This document shows positions 18,401-27,846 of a stretch of 38,752 nt of DNA, in pieces. A program made the position numbers and the translations under genes. Every line of letters begins with the position of its first letter. Within the stretch, counting starts at the first letter, position 1. Under the pieces are notes generated by a model. That model was not told the origin of the DNA. It saw nothing but the letters and a program-made list of their open reading frames with translations, and ran no database searches. Source of the stretch: Sediminibacterium sp. (GTDB taxonomy: Bacteria > Bacteroidota > Bacteroidia > Chitinophagales > Chitinophagaceae); the NCBI GenBank assembly GCA_030158535.1, contig JAOASV010000220.1:1-38752 (forward strand), given 5' to 3'.

Positions 18401-18846
18401 ATTCTTATGTCGAAAGTATTGCAGAACGCCTTAGTTTATATACCCGCCTCGATAATTGTGAAAATGACAATGACCTCAACGAATTTAACACCGAATTGAT
18501 AGACCGTTTTGGTGCATTACCACCGCAGGTAACGGATTTATTTACAACCGTGCAGTGCCGCTGGCTCGCTGTAGACCTGGGTTTCGAGAAAATGACCTTA
18601 AAAGAAAATACGCTGCGTTGTTATTTTATTAATAGACCCGACTCTCCATATTTTGAATCGGAATTATTTAAAAAAGTGCTCGACTATTTACAAACAGGTA
18701 CCAACAAAGCGCGCCTTAAACAAGTAGGTAAATTATTTATGCTCGTAGTAGATCATGTAAATGATATGGATGCGATGCTACGCTTTTTAACGCTCATGCA
18801 CAAGGGTGTAATTCCGCAAGCACCTGCTACTACTGCGACCGCATAA
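15430..18846 (+). CDS. mfd: Transcription-repair coupling factor Mfd
   Basis: ATP-dependent DNA translocase that removes RNA polymerase stalled at lesions and recruits the UvrA/B repair machinery. The start ATG at 15430 (MNLDVLL) is chosen over the upstream GTG because the latter would overlap the -7 element; this gives 1138 residues, normal for the family. In order: a UvrB-homology region (about 1-330), a CarD-like RNA-polymerase-interaction domain (about 450-545, with THIDHGVGTYSGLQ), superfamily 2 helicase motifs (Walker A GDVGFGKTEVA near 598, motif II IDEEQKFGV near 698, TATPIPRT, VESGVDIPNVNT, QLRGRVGRS), and a C-terminal TRCF domain (about 970-1090). A hairpin terminator follows directly. 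Confidence 0.97.
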   Translation: MNLDVLLAQFNNTPHLNQLVSSLLLPEPQKIFLKNLQGSSPEFFVAGVFAHTNTDSLNHIVILQDAEEAAYFHNTLENVSKALDVFYFPSSFKNRKNFKLLNSSHVMLRTEALTKLAAGGNKKMLVTYPEAIFEKVVLSETLKSNIISIKTNDTINVESLLELFVMYGFKRSDFVYEPGQFAIRGGILDIYSFGNEKPYRVELFGNEVDSIRIFDPETQLSERKLLQVNIIPNVETQFTTGEKVSLFEFLKENTVVWTKDLSFICEKVTQQYEDLEGFVSLLDSGYRMQNSDDEDDTRVMNDVTLQDFITSEDIMASLAGRHHIEFGMHAGSATLEIECNTKPQPSFNRQFDLLIKDLKAHEGAGYSLYIFAEQVKQLERLHSIFVDLKTEINFVPVPTSIHEGFIDNDLKIVCYTDHQIFQRYHKYKVKQAYNKNKAITLKTLRDLQPGDYVTHIDHGVGTYSGLQKIEVNGKTQEAVRIIYKEGDILYVNINSLHKISKYTGKEGTMPKINKLGSDVWAKLKEKTKAKVKEVAFDLIKLYAERKSQVGFAHAPDNYLQTELEASFIYEDTPDQYKATQDVKRDMESTSPMDRLVCGDVGFGKTEVAVRAAFKSVVDGKQAAVLVPTTILAFQHYKTFKERLSDFPVTVDFINRFKSAKEKKETLQKLAEGKIDIIIGTHGILGKEVKFKDLGVMIIDEEQKFGVGHKEKLKTLKTSVDCLTLTATPIPRTLQFSLMGARDLSIINTPPPNRQPIQTEVHVFNDDFIRDTIYYETERGGQVFFIHNRVQGLSEMCALIQGLCPDLSIGFAHGQLEGHELEERILDFIDKKYDVLVCTNIVESGVDIPNVNTIIVNNAHHFGLSDLHQLRGRVGRSNKKAFCYLLAPPMSSLPSDSRKRLQTLEQFTDLGSGFQIAMRDLDIRGAGNLLGGDQSGFMAEIGFEMYQKILEEAVRELKRSSFKDLFKEEISKQDDFVKDCTIDTDLEILIPDSYVESIAERLSLYTRLDNCENDNDLNEFNTELIDRFGALPPQVTDLFTTVQCRWLAVDLGFEKMTLKENTLRCYFINRPDSPYFESELFKKVLDYLQTGTNKARLKQVGKLFMLVVDHVNDMDAMLRFLTLMHKGVIPQAPATTATA

Positions 18847-18848
18847 AA

Positions 18849-18870
18849 AAACCCGCCCAAAGGCAGGTTT
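18849..18870. terminator. Bidirectional intrinsic terminator between mfd and the 68-aa gene
   Basis: Hairpin AAACC-c-GCC / GGC-a-GGTTT with a 4-nt loop (one C/A mismatch) starts right after the mfd stop codon. A T-rich tract follows on the plus strand, and an A6 run on the other side supplies the U-run for the convergent minus-strand gene. A second, AT-only inverted repeat (ttttctat-a-atagaaaa, 18878-18894) follows. Confidence 0.7.
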
Positions 18871-18901
18871 AATTATATTTTCTATAATAGAAAAATCTAA
18901 A

Positions 18902-19108
18902 CTAGAATCCTTTTGTTGCAACGCCATCAGCAATTGCTTGTAAAGCTTTAGCTTCTCCTAAGATAGCAGCCATTTTATTTCCTTTGCCATCATGACCAGC
19001 AGCCATGTATCCACCACGAGCAGTTTTAGTAACTACTGCGTCTTGCATTGGAACGTTTTTTTCTTTTGTCTTAAGGCAATATGCTTTAATCATTTTTGAA
19101 GTGTCCAT
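18902..19108 (-). CDS. Small conserved-looking protein, distantly DUF5679-like
   Basis: 68 residues from the ATG at 19108 (MDTSKMIKAYCLKTKEK...); the ORF track adds 17 upstream residues (MWKQFGCSL...) that look like read-through of noncoding sequence. The pattern AYCLKTKEKNVPMQDAVVTKTARGGYMAAGHDGKGNKMAAILG lines up by eye with DUF5679-type proteins (YCVKCxAKxxM.DA), but the zinc-ligand cysteines are not kept, apart from one. Function unknown. It lies between gyrB (upstream on the same strand, 136 nt gap) and the terminator shared with mfd, so it is probably a single-gene unit. Confidence 0.65.
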   Translation of the reverse strand: MDTSKMIKAYCLKTKEKNVPMQDAVVTKTARGGYMAAGHDGKGNKMAAILGEAKALQAIADGVATKGF

Positions 19109-19244
19109 TTGTTCAAATTTTGTTAGGTTAGTTAATGAGCAACCGAATTGCTTCCACAAGCTAGCTAATTTCTACAATCTAGCCATAAGTTAACAGGCTG
19201 TATTGTGCAGATTTTGGGCTGGTTTATTCACAATTTGGCGGGTT

Positions 19245-21278
<2,034 letters not shown>

Positions 21279-21420
21279 TTAAAATAAGCTGTTTTTAGGC
21301 TCAATTTGGGTCCGTGTTTTCCACATAAATTTGACAGTTCCATGACCAATTTGAGGGTTATTTTGAGGCTAAAAAAACCCTTTGCCATCAAACAATTTAG
21401 AAGGGTCCATTGTAATACAT

Positions 21421-21428
21421 TAAATTTG
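21421..21428 (+). promoter_or_regulatory. -7 promoter element for the AraC regulator
   Basis: TAAATTTG is a perfect TAnnTTTG located 7 nt before the ATG at 21436. If translation starts at the second in-frame ATG (21448), the leader would be about 15 nt. No clear -33 element. Confidence 0.5.
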
Positions 21429-21435
21429 CAGTTGG

Positions 21436-22359
21436 ATGGTACAAGTAATGGACATATTAAGAGTGGCAAACCAAAATTTGGTTGATACAGGTATGAGCCT
21501 GATTTACACCAAAGAACAGCAGGTTCCAGGCTCTATTGAGTACCAAATTAAGCGCTATTACGCCCTTCAACCTTGGTCTGGATCAGACACAGGGATGCTC
21601 ATTTACCATTACGATGCCAAAAAACCTGCCAATAACTTTTTAGAACTCCGTTTTTGTATTTCGGGTAACCGCTTCTGCGAAGAAAAAAGTTGTGCACAAT
21701 GCGTGCATTCGCCCACCAACAATTGCTTTGGTAAACACGAAACTGTAGACACGTTTACTTTTCATTTTACCTCCACTTTTTTACGCCCTTATGTACACAA
21801 TGTAAAAGTTAGCAATTATAAAGATGATGTGCTTGCATTCAAGCATCCCAATGCTTTTACAAAAGTATTTCCGTTATGTAACAGAAAGCGTGGTGTACTT
21901 GATACTTTATTAAATCATAGTTATACCGGCGCCCTCGAAAATATTTTTATCAACGCCAAAGTGCATGAGATTTTACTCTACAGTCTTACCTGTTTAGTGG
22001 ATGAAAAAGAAGAAGGCTTTACGTGTAAATTTTTAGCAGATCCAGCAGGTAGAGAACGCATTTATGAAGCCCGTGAAATACTGCTACAGCATATAGGCGA
22101 CCCAATTACTATTAAAGAATTAAGCCGTAAAGTAGCCATGAATGAATGCTACCTTAAAAAAGGGTTTAAAGAAATTTTTGGCACCACCATTTTTGATTTT
22201 TACCAACAACAACGCATGGAGCACGCTAAGTATTTGCTCTACGAAAAAGGCTTAAGCGTAACTGATATTTCTGCACTACTGGGTTACTCTTCTATATCGC
22301 ATTTTTCGGCGGCTTTTAAAAAGCACACCGGTTTAAAGCCTTGCGAATTACTAAAATAA
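21436..22359 (+). CDS. AraC-family transcriptional regulator with cysteine cluster
   Basis: 307 residues. The C-terminal third (about 210-307) is a double helix-turn-helix of the AraC type (ITIKELSRKVAMNECYLKKGFKEIFG and LSVTDISALLGYSSISHFSAAFKKHTG). The N-terminal sensor part (LRFCISGN) resembles the region found in PchR-like regulators. It is unusual in carrying Cys74 and a cluster Cys81-x4-Cys86-x2-Cys89-x7-Cys97, which could bind a metal or Fe-S cluster or act as a redox switch; this is inference. It is divergent from gyrB. The amidohydrolase follows 30 nt downstream on the same strand and could be co-transcribed, which may but need not mean functional linkage. Confidence 0.88.
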   Translation: MVQVMDILRVANQNLVDTGMSLIYTKEQQVPGSIEYQIKRYYALQPWSGSDTGMLIYHYDAKKPANNFLELRFCISGNRFCEEKSCAQCVHSPTNNCFGKHETVDTFTFHFTSTFLRPYVHNVKVSNYKDDVLAFKHPNAFTKVFPLCNRKRGVLDTLLNHSYTGALENIFINAKVHEILLYSLTCLVDEKEEGFTCKFLADPAGRERIYEAREILLQHIGDPITIKELSRKVAMNECYLKKGFKEIFGTTIFDFYQQQRMEHAKYLLYEKGLSVTDISALLGYSSISHFSAAFKKHTGLKPCELLK

Positions 22360-22389
22360 AAACTATCTTACCTTTTATAAATTTATCCT

Positions 22390-24024
22390 ATGCGCATACG
22401 TACAATGTTTGCTACCGCTGCTATTGCCCTGTTTTTAACAAGCTGCGGCGGTCCTAAAAAAGTAGATACGATTGTTGTTAACGGTGTTATCTACACCGTA
22501 GATAGTAGCTTTTCTACAGCACAGGCAATGGCCATTAAAGACGGTCTTATTGTTGCAACAGGTACCGATGCTGAAATACTAGCAGCCTATACTGCATCTG
22601 AAAAAATTGATGCAAAAGGGAAAGCAGTATATCCTGGATTTATAGATGCGCACGCGCATTTTGTGGGTTATGGAAAATCGCTTTTTCAGGTAGATTTATT
22701 TGGCACTACTAGTTGGGAAGAAGCCGTAGAGCGCGTAAAAATTTTTGCTGCTGCGCATCCAGAACTTGCTTGGATTGAAGGACGCGGATGGGATCAAAAT
22801 AAATGGCCTGGTAAAAAATATCCTACCAATGCGTTATTAAATACTTTGTTTCCTAACATACCCGTTGTGCTTCAACGTGTGGATGGCCATGCGGCCATTG
22901 CCAACCAAAAAGCATTTGATATCGCTGGCGTGAAACCGGGTCAAACCATTGTGGGTGGCGAGGTTGAAACAAAAAATGGCGTTTTAACAGGTGTATTAAT
23001 TGACAATGCAACAGACCTTGTTTACGGCTCTATTCCTGCAGTAACCAAACAAACGTATACGCAGTGGTTGCAAGCGGCGCAGCAAAATTGTTTTGCGCAG
23101 GGGCTTACCACCATTACCGATTGTGGCCTCAACATGAGTGATATCAATATCATTGATACGCTACAGCAAGAAGGAAAAATTAACATGCGCCTTTTTGCAA
23201 TGCTGAGCGATAATCCTGAAAATCTTACTGCCTATTTAAAAAGAGGACCTTATAAAACCGACAAATTATTTGTGAATGGTTTTAAAGTATACGCCGATGG
23301 AGCCCTTGGTAGCAGAGGCGCTTGCTTGTTACACAGTTATGAAGACCGCAAAGATTGGACTGGATTTTTACTTGCCAATATTTCACATTACGATTCACTA
23401 GCGTCTGTACTTGCTGCGTCAAAATTTCAAATGTGCACGCACGCGATAGGTGATAGTGCCAACCGTCAAATTTTAAATATCTACAACAAATATTTACAAA
23501 AAGGAAATGATAGACGCTGGAGAATTGAGCACGCGCAAGTAGTAAACCCTGCTGATTTTAATTTGTTTGGCGCCGCTGCTGTTGTGCCATCGGTGCAACC
23601 AACGCATGCTACATCTGACATGTACTGGGCTGCAGAAAGACTCGGCAACGAGCGTATGAAAGGTGCGTATGCATACAAGCAACTCATGGATCAAAACGGA
23701 TGGATTCCGCTCGGAACCGATTTTCCGGTAGAAGATATTTCTCCTTTTAAAACATTTTTAGCTTCTGTGGGAAGGGTTGATGCCAAAGGATTTCCGGAAG
23801 GCGGCTTCCAATCAGAAAACGCATTGTCGCGCGAGCAAACCATTAGAGGTATGACTATTTGGGCCGCAAAAGCAAGCTTTTTAGAAAAGGAAGTAGGAAG
23901 TTTAGAAGCTGGGAAAAAAGCAGATTTTATAATACTGGCACAAGACCTAATGCAAGTGCCAGTAAATAAAATATTGGATACTAAAGTAGTTGCTACATTT
24001 AGTGGTGGTAAAAAAGTGTTCTAA
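22390..24024 (+). CDS. Amidohydrolase family lipoprotein (YtcJ/Amidohydro_3-like)
   Basis: 544 residues. The lipobox LFLTSCGG (Cys19) indicates export and lipid anchoring. The body is a metal-dependent TIM-barrel amidohydrolase of the YtcJ type: N-terminal small beta domain (VVNGVIYTVDS), first metal motif GFIDAHAHF, WIEGRGWDQNKWP, KVYADGALGSRGA, THAIGDSANRQIL, RIEHAQ, and GTDFPVEDISPF near the end, with a C-terminal KADFIILAQD. The family hydrolyses C-N bonds of amides or related compounds; the substrate here is unknown. Convergent with fumC (16 nt between stop codons). Confidence 0.9.
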   Translation: MRIRTMFATAAIALFLTSCGGPKKVDTIVVNGVIYTVDSSFSTAQAMAIKDGLIVATGTDAEILAAYTASEKIDAKGKAVYPGFIDAHAHFVGYGKSLFQVDLFGTTSWEEAVERVKIFAAAHPELAWIEGRGWDQNKWPGKKYPTNALLNTLFPNIPVVLQRVDGHAAIANQKAFDIAGVKPGQTIVGGEVETKNGVLTGVLIDNATDLVYGSIPAVTKQTYTQWLQAAQQNCFAQGLTTITDCGLNMSDINIIDTLQQEGKINMRLFAMLSDNPENLTAYLKRGPYKTDKLFVNGFKVYADGALGSRGACLLHSYEDRKDWTGFLLANISHYDSLASVLAASKFQMCTHAIGDSANRQILNIYNKYLQKGNDRRWRIEHAQVVNPADFNLFGAAAVVPSVQPTHATSDMYWAAERLGNERMKGAYAYKQLMDQNGWIPLGTDFPVEDISPFKTFLASVGRVDAKGFPEGGFQSENALSREQTIRGMTIWAAKASFLEKEVGSLEAGKKADFIILAQDLMQVPVNKILDTKVVATFSGGKKVF

Positions 24025-24040
24025 TCATTTAATTAGATTA

Positions 24041-25435
24041 CTAAAACCCTACCATGTCTGCAGGGATAACCCATGCATCAAATTCTTCTGGCGTTACATA
24101 ACCTAATTTAACCGCCATTTCTTTTAAGGTAGTACCTTCTTTGTGTGCTTTTTGTGCAATTTCAGCTGCTTTGTAGTAGCCAATTTTTGTATTGAGTGCA
24201 GTAACAAGCATTAAAGAATTGTCTACGTGCTTTTTAATGTTGGCTTCAATAGGTTCTATACCTAGAGCACACTTGTCATTAAAGCTTACACAACCATCGC
24301 CAATTAAACGAGCAGAGTGTAAGAAATTATAAATCATTACGGGCTTAAATACATTCAGTTCAAAATGTCCGTTTGCGCCACCCATATTAATTGCCACATC
24401 ATTACCCATTACCTGCACCGCAATCATAGACAAAGCTTCACACTGTGTAGGATTTACTTTACCTGGCATGATAGAAGAACCTGGCTCGTTGTCTGGAATA
24501 AATATTTCGCCAATACCACTTCTTGGTCCAGAACTTAACATTCTAATATCGTTGGCAATTTTCATAAGGCTTACTGCCACTGTTTTTAAAGCACCATGTG
24601 CTTCTACAATTGCATCGTGTGCAGCAAGTGCTTCAAATTTATTTTCGGCAGTAATAAATGGAAGTCCTGTTAAATTGGCAATATGCTTAGCTACATTTTC
24701 TGAATAGCCTTTTGGTGTGTTAATGCCAGTACCTACTGCAGTGCCACCAAGTGCTAGTTCTGATAAATGTGCAAGTGTATTATTGATGGCTTTAAGGCCA
24801 TGGTCTAGTTGAGAAACGTATCCGCTAATTTCTTGACCCAGTGTTAATGGTGTCGCATCCATAAAATGCGTACGACCAATTTTTACCACATGCATAAAGT
24901 CTTTGCTTTTTTGTGCAAGGGTGTCTCTTAATTTTTTAATGCCCGGAATAGTCGTTTCTAATAATATTTTATAGGCTGCAATATGCATTGCAGTAGGAAA
25001 GGTATCGTTAGAAGACTGAGACTTGTTTACGTCGTCGTTAGGGTGTAAAAACTTTTCTTTATCAGTTAAGCTACCCCCTTTAATAACGTGTCCACGGTAG
25101 GCTACCACCTCGTTTACATTCATGTTAGATTGTGTACCACTTCCAGTTTGCCATACCACTAATGGAAATTGATCGTTGTGGGTGCCTGCTAAAATTTCGT
25201 CACAAACCTGACCAATGAGTTCGCATTTGTCTGCTGGTAAAACACCCGCGTCAAAGTTTGTAAGTGCTGCTGCTTTTTTCAAATAGGCAAAAGCGGCTAT
25301 AATTTCTTTGGGCATACGGTTGATGTCCGATGCGATTTTAAAATTTTCGATACTGCGCTGTGTTTGAGCGCCCCAATACACGCCTGCAGGTACTTTTACT
25401 TCCCCCATTGTGTCTTTCTCAATTCTAAATTCCAT
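24041..25435 (-). CDS. fumC: Class II fumarate hydratase
   Basis: Iron-independent fumarase that interconverts fumarate and L-malate in the TCA cycle; homotetramer in the cytoplasm. 464 residues, the normal length. Signatures: [12 protein letters not shown] near residue 100, [29 protein letters not shown], and the superfamily active-site loop [17 protein letters not shown]. Start [13 protein letters not shown] is typical. It has its own promoter, divergent from the following phosphatase-like gene. Confidence 0.96.
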   Translation of the reverse strand: MEFRIEKDTMGEVKVPAGVYWGAQTQRSIENFKIASDINRMPKEIIAAFAYLKKAAALTNFDAGVLPADKCELIGQVCDEILAGTHNDQFPLVVWQTGSGTQSNMNVNEVVAYRGHVIKGGSLTDKEKFLHPNDDVNKSQSSNDTFPTAMHIAAYKILLETTIPGIKKLRDTLAQKSKDFMHVVKIGRTHFMDATPLTLGQEISGYVSQLDHGLKAINNTLAHLSELALGGTAVGTGINTPKGYSENVAKHIANLTGLPFITAENKFEALAAHDAIVEAHGALKTVAVSLMKIANDIRMLSSGPRSGIGEIFIPDNEPGSSIMPGKVNPTQCEALSMIAVQVMGNDVAINMGGANGHFELNVFKPVMIYNFLHSARLIGDGCVSFNDKCALGIEPIEANIKKHVDNSLMLVTALNTKIGYYKAAEIAQKAHKEGTTLKEMAVKLGYVTPEEFDAWVIPADMVGF

Positions 25436-25472
25436 GGTTGGTTTTTTAGTAATTATTAGCTAATAGTTATCT

Positions 25473-25505
25473 TTTGCAAAGGTAAGGGTGTAGGCGCTAC
25501 ATTTT
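25473..25505. promoter_or_regulatory. Overlapping divergent promoters of fumC and the 25540 gene
   Basis: On the plus strand TTTG (25473-25476), a 21-nt spacer and TACATTTT (25498-25505) form a good -33/-7 pair, with the ATG 34 nt further on. On the minus strand TACCTTTG (25484 to 25477) is a perfect -7 for fumC, leaving a leader of about 36 nt. The -33 of one promoter directly abuts the -7 of the other (tttgcaaaggta), so the two promoters probably exclude each other. Confidence 0.55.
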
Positions 25506-25539
25506 TGCTTATTTTAGAGACTACAAACCGTTAAAACTT

Positions 25540-26628
25540 ATGAAAAAGGTACTCTTTGTTTTATGTCTGGGACTTTCTTTGGCGGCCCATGCACAGCAGG
25601 CTCAAAATATAATTATTGTTACTACCGACGGGTTTCGTTGGCAAGATTTGTTTAAAGGAATGGATGATACCATTGCGAAACAAAAACGTTTTAATGAAGG
25701 CGATAGTTTGGGACTTATCAAAAAGTATGGTGGAGCCACCGAGCAGGAGCGTAGAGAAAAAATAATGCCATTTTTTTGGAATACCATTGCAAAAAAAGGA
25801 CAGGTGTATGGTAACCGTTTGTTTGGTAATAATATCAATACCGAAAATCCACACTGGTTTTCTTATCCCGGTTATTCAGAAATTTTTACAGGCTATGTAG
25901 ATGAGCGCATTAATAGTAACGAGCATCCGGCCAATCCTAACACAACCGTACTTGGCTATTTAAACGCGCAACCTGCACTAAAAGGAAAAGTGTATGCGTT
26001 TAGTGCATGGGAAGCTTTCAATAGAATTTTAAATGAGAAAGGCTCTGGAGTGCCTGTTACTGCTGCTTATGACACAGTTGGGTTTAAAAATCTAACAGCC
26101 AACGAACGAATGCTTAATACATTACACCAACAAAGTTATCGTCCATGGGCAGAAGAGTGTTACGATGTGTTTACACATTTTAATGCCATGGAAACATTAA
26201 AAAATAGAAAGCCAAGGGTGTTGTATATTGCCTACGGTGAAACAGACGAGTGGTCGCATGCAGGTAAATACAAATCCTATTTAAACGCCGCAAATCAGTT
26301 AGACAAATGGATAGAAGAAATTTGGAATTTTGTACAATCGGATCCGCAGTATAAAAATAACACCACTTTATTTATTACTTCTGACCATGGAAGAGGTGAT
26401 GTGGTTAAAGAAAAATGGACCAGCCATGGCGACAAAATAGAAGGAGCTAGTCAAATTTGGATGGCCGTAATGGGACCTAATACACCAGCACTTGGTGAAG
26501 TAAAAACACCGGCGCAATACTATCAAAAACAGTTTGCGCAAACCATAGCAAATTTAATGGGTTATCATTTTACCGCCGAACATCCAGTGGCAGATCCTAT
26601 CAAATCAACAAAAGTTATTTACCAGTAA
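25540..26628 (+). CDS. Secreted alkaline-phosphatase-superfamily hydrolase
   Basis: 362 residues with a signal peptide (MKKVLFVLCLGLSLAAHAQ, cleavage about residue 19). Metal-site motifs of the alkaline phosphatase superfamily appear in order: IIIVTTDGFRWQDLF with the first metal Asp, a probable nucleophile region HWFSYPGYSEIFTG, YIAYGETDEWSHAG, and LFITSDHGRGD followed by TSHGD. The superfamily includes phosphomonoesterases, phosphodiesterases, phosphopentomutases and sulfatases; periplasmic phosphatase or phosphodiesterase is the best guess, with no specific substrate. Its last 14 nt overlap the end of the convergent enoyl-CoA hydratase gene. Confidence 0.82.
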   Translation: MKKVLFVLCLGLSLAAHAQQAQNIIIVTTDGFRWQDLFKGMDDTIAKQKRFNEGDSLGLIKKYGGATEQERREKIMPFFWNTIAKKGQVYGNRLFGNNINTENPHWFSYPGYSEIFTGYVDERINSNEHPANPNTTVLGYLNAQPALKGKVYAFSAWEAFNRILNEKGSGVPVTAAYDTVGFKNLTANERMLNTLHQQSYRPWAEECYDVFTHFNAMETLKNRKPRVLYIAYGETDEWSHAGKYKSYLNAANQLDKWIEEIWNFVQSDPQYKNNTTLFITSDHGRGDVVKEKWTSHGDKIEGASQIWMAVMGPNTPALGEVKTPAQYYQKQFAQTIANLMGYHFTAEHPVADPIKSTKVIYQ

Positions 26629-27391
26629 ATACGGGCTTTCTTTTTTCTAGAAAAGCAGTCGTGCCTTCTACCATATCTGTGGTATCAAAGCAGGCGCTAA
26701 ACGCGTTGAGTTCTGTTTCGTAACCATTAAGTGCCTCGTTGTGCACGGCGTTAGCGGCTTCTATACATTTAGCAACGGCAACAGGTGCTTTACTTTGTAT
26801 AAGTGTAGCTATTTCTTTAGCTTTTGTAAGTAATTGATCAGGCGCTACAACATGGTTTACAAGCCCCGATGCAAAAGCAGCAGATGCGTCAATCATGCCG
26901 CCCGTTAACATTAATTCGAGGGCTCTTCCCTTTCCAATAAGTTGTACCAGTCTTTGCGTACCACCATAACCTGGCATAATGCCAAGGTTTACTTCTGGCT
27001 GACCAAATTTTGCATTTTCGGAAGCGATTCTAAAATGACATGCCATAGCAAGTTCGCAACCGCCACCAAGTGCAAAACCATTTACACATGCAATTACCAC
27101 TTTAGGGCAGTTTTCAATTTTAAAAAACAAATCTTGACCACGACGAGCCAGTGTTTTACCACCCGCAGATCCTGCACCAATAAATTCTGAAATATCGGCA
27201 CCTGCTACAAATGATTTTTCGCCTGCACCGGTTATTAAAACTGATTTGATGGCGGGGTTTGTATATACCTCATGCATCACTGCTTCTAGCTATGCAATTA
27301 CTTGTCCATTTAAGGCATTTAGTTTTTCAGGTCTATTGATAGTGATGGTAAAAATACCATTGTCGTTATGGGTAAGAAGTGTTGTGTACAT
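26615..27391 (-). pseudogene. Enoyl-CoA hydratase/isomerase (crotonase), interrupted by one in-frame TAG
   Basis: The ORF track gives only 26615-27280, but the same frame continues upstream to an ATG at 27391. The translation MYTTLLTHNDNG, FTITINRPEKLNALNGQVIA is a classical crotonase N-terminus. Codon 34 (27292-27290) is TAG, after which LEAVM... continues in frame to the normal end. Total 258 codons, the usual family length. Elsewhere the gene is intact: oxyanion-hole segments FVAGADISEF and NGFALGGGCELAM, catalytic glutamates in GGGCELA and GQPEVNLGIMPGYGGTQRL. A single C-to-T change (CAG to TAG) would explain it. Family role: hydration of 2-enoyl-CoA in fatty or amino acid degradation. 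It may be a recent pseudogene, a base-calling error, or read through; the GTG at 27280 could restart a 221-aa product lacking the first beta strands. It lies 2 nt after the B12-subunit gene stop. Confidence 0.85.
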
Positions 27392-27393
27392 GA

Positions 27394-27810
27394 TTAAAAA
27401 TTTCGGTGTGTAGCAACCCAATCTTGAATGTAGGTTGCAATGGTTGTAGTGGGTGTGCCTGGCGCAAAAAGTGTTCCTACGCCAAGTTCTTGAAGTGTTT
27501 GTATGTCTGCTTCTGGAATAATGCCGCCACCTGTAACAAGCACGTCATTCATTCCTTTTTCTTTTAATAGCCCCATAATTTTTGTAAACACGGTATTATG
27601 TGCGCCACTTAAAATGCTAACACCAATGGCGTCCACATCTTCTTGCAGTGCAGCATTAACAACCATTTCGGGGGTTTGTCTAAGTCCGGTATAAATAACT
27701 TCCATACCTGCATCGCGCAGTGCAGTAGCTATTACTTTAGCACCTCTGTCATGTCCGTCAAGGCCTACTTTGGCAACGAGAACACGAATGGGGCGTTTTG
27801 TTTGGCTCAT
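27394..27810 (-). CDS. Stand-alone cobalamin-binding subunit of an acyl-CoA mutase
   Basis: 138 residues from the ATG at 27810 ([16 protein letters not shown]); the ORF-track start is a TTG 9 nt upstream. It is a B12-binding Rossmann-like domain with the cobalt-ligand motif [11 protein letters not shown], the second motif SILSGAHNT, and [12 protein letters not shown], which together match the C-terminal domain of methylmalonyl-CoA mutase. As a separate polypeptide of this length it resembles the small subunits of isobutyryl-CoA or 2-hydroxyisobutyryl-CoA mutases (IcmB/HcmB type) and split methylmalonyl-CoA mutases. The large catalytic subunit is not in the window. It lies between gltX (36 nt upstream) and the broken enoyl-CoA hydratase on the same strand. 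Confidence 0.9.
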   Translation of the reverse strand: MSQTKRPIRVLVAKVGLDGHDRGAKVIATALRDAGMEVIYTGLRQTPEMVVNAALQEDVDAIGVSILSGAHNTVFTKIMGLLKEKGMNDVLVTGGGIIPEADIQTLQELGVGTLFAPGTPTTTIATYIQDWVATHRNF

Positions 27811-27846
27811 AGATTGCAAGTTATTATATTAATGATAATAGAAACT

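Noticed and set aside
24021-24040. AT-rich inverted repeat tctaat/attaga between the amidohydrolase and fumC as a terminator
   Set aside because: Only A/T-dominated 6-bp arms without a U-run; not distinguishable from chance.
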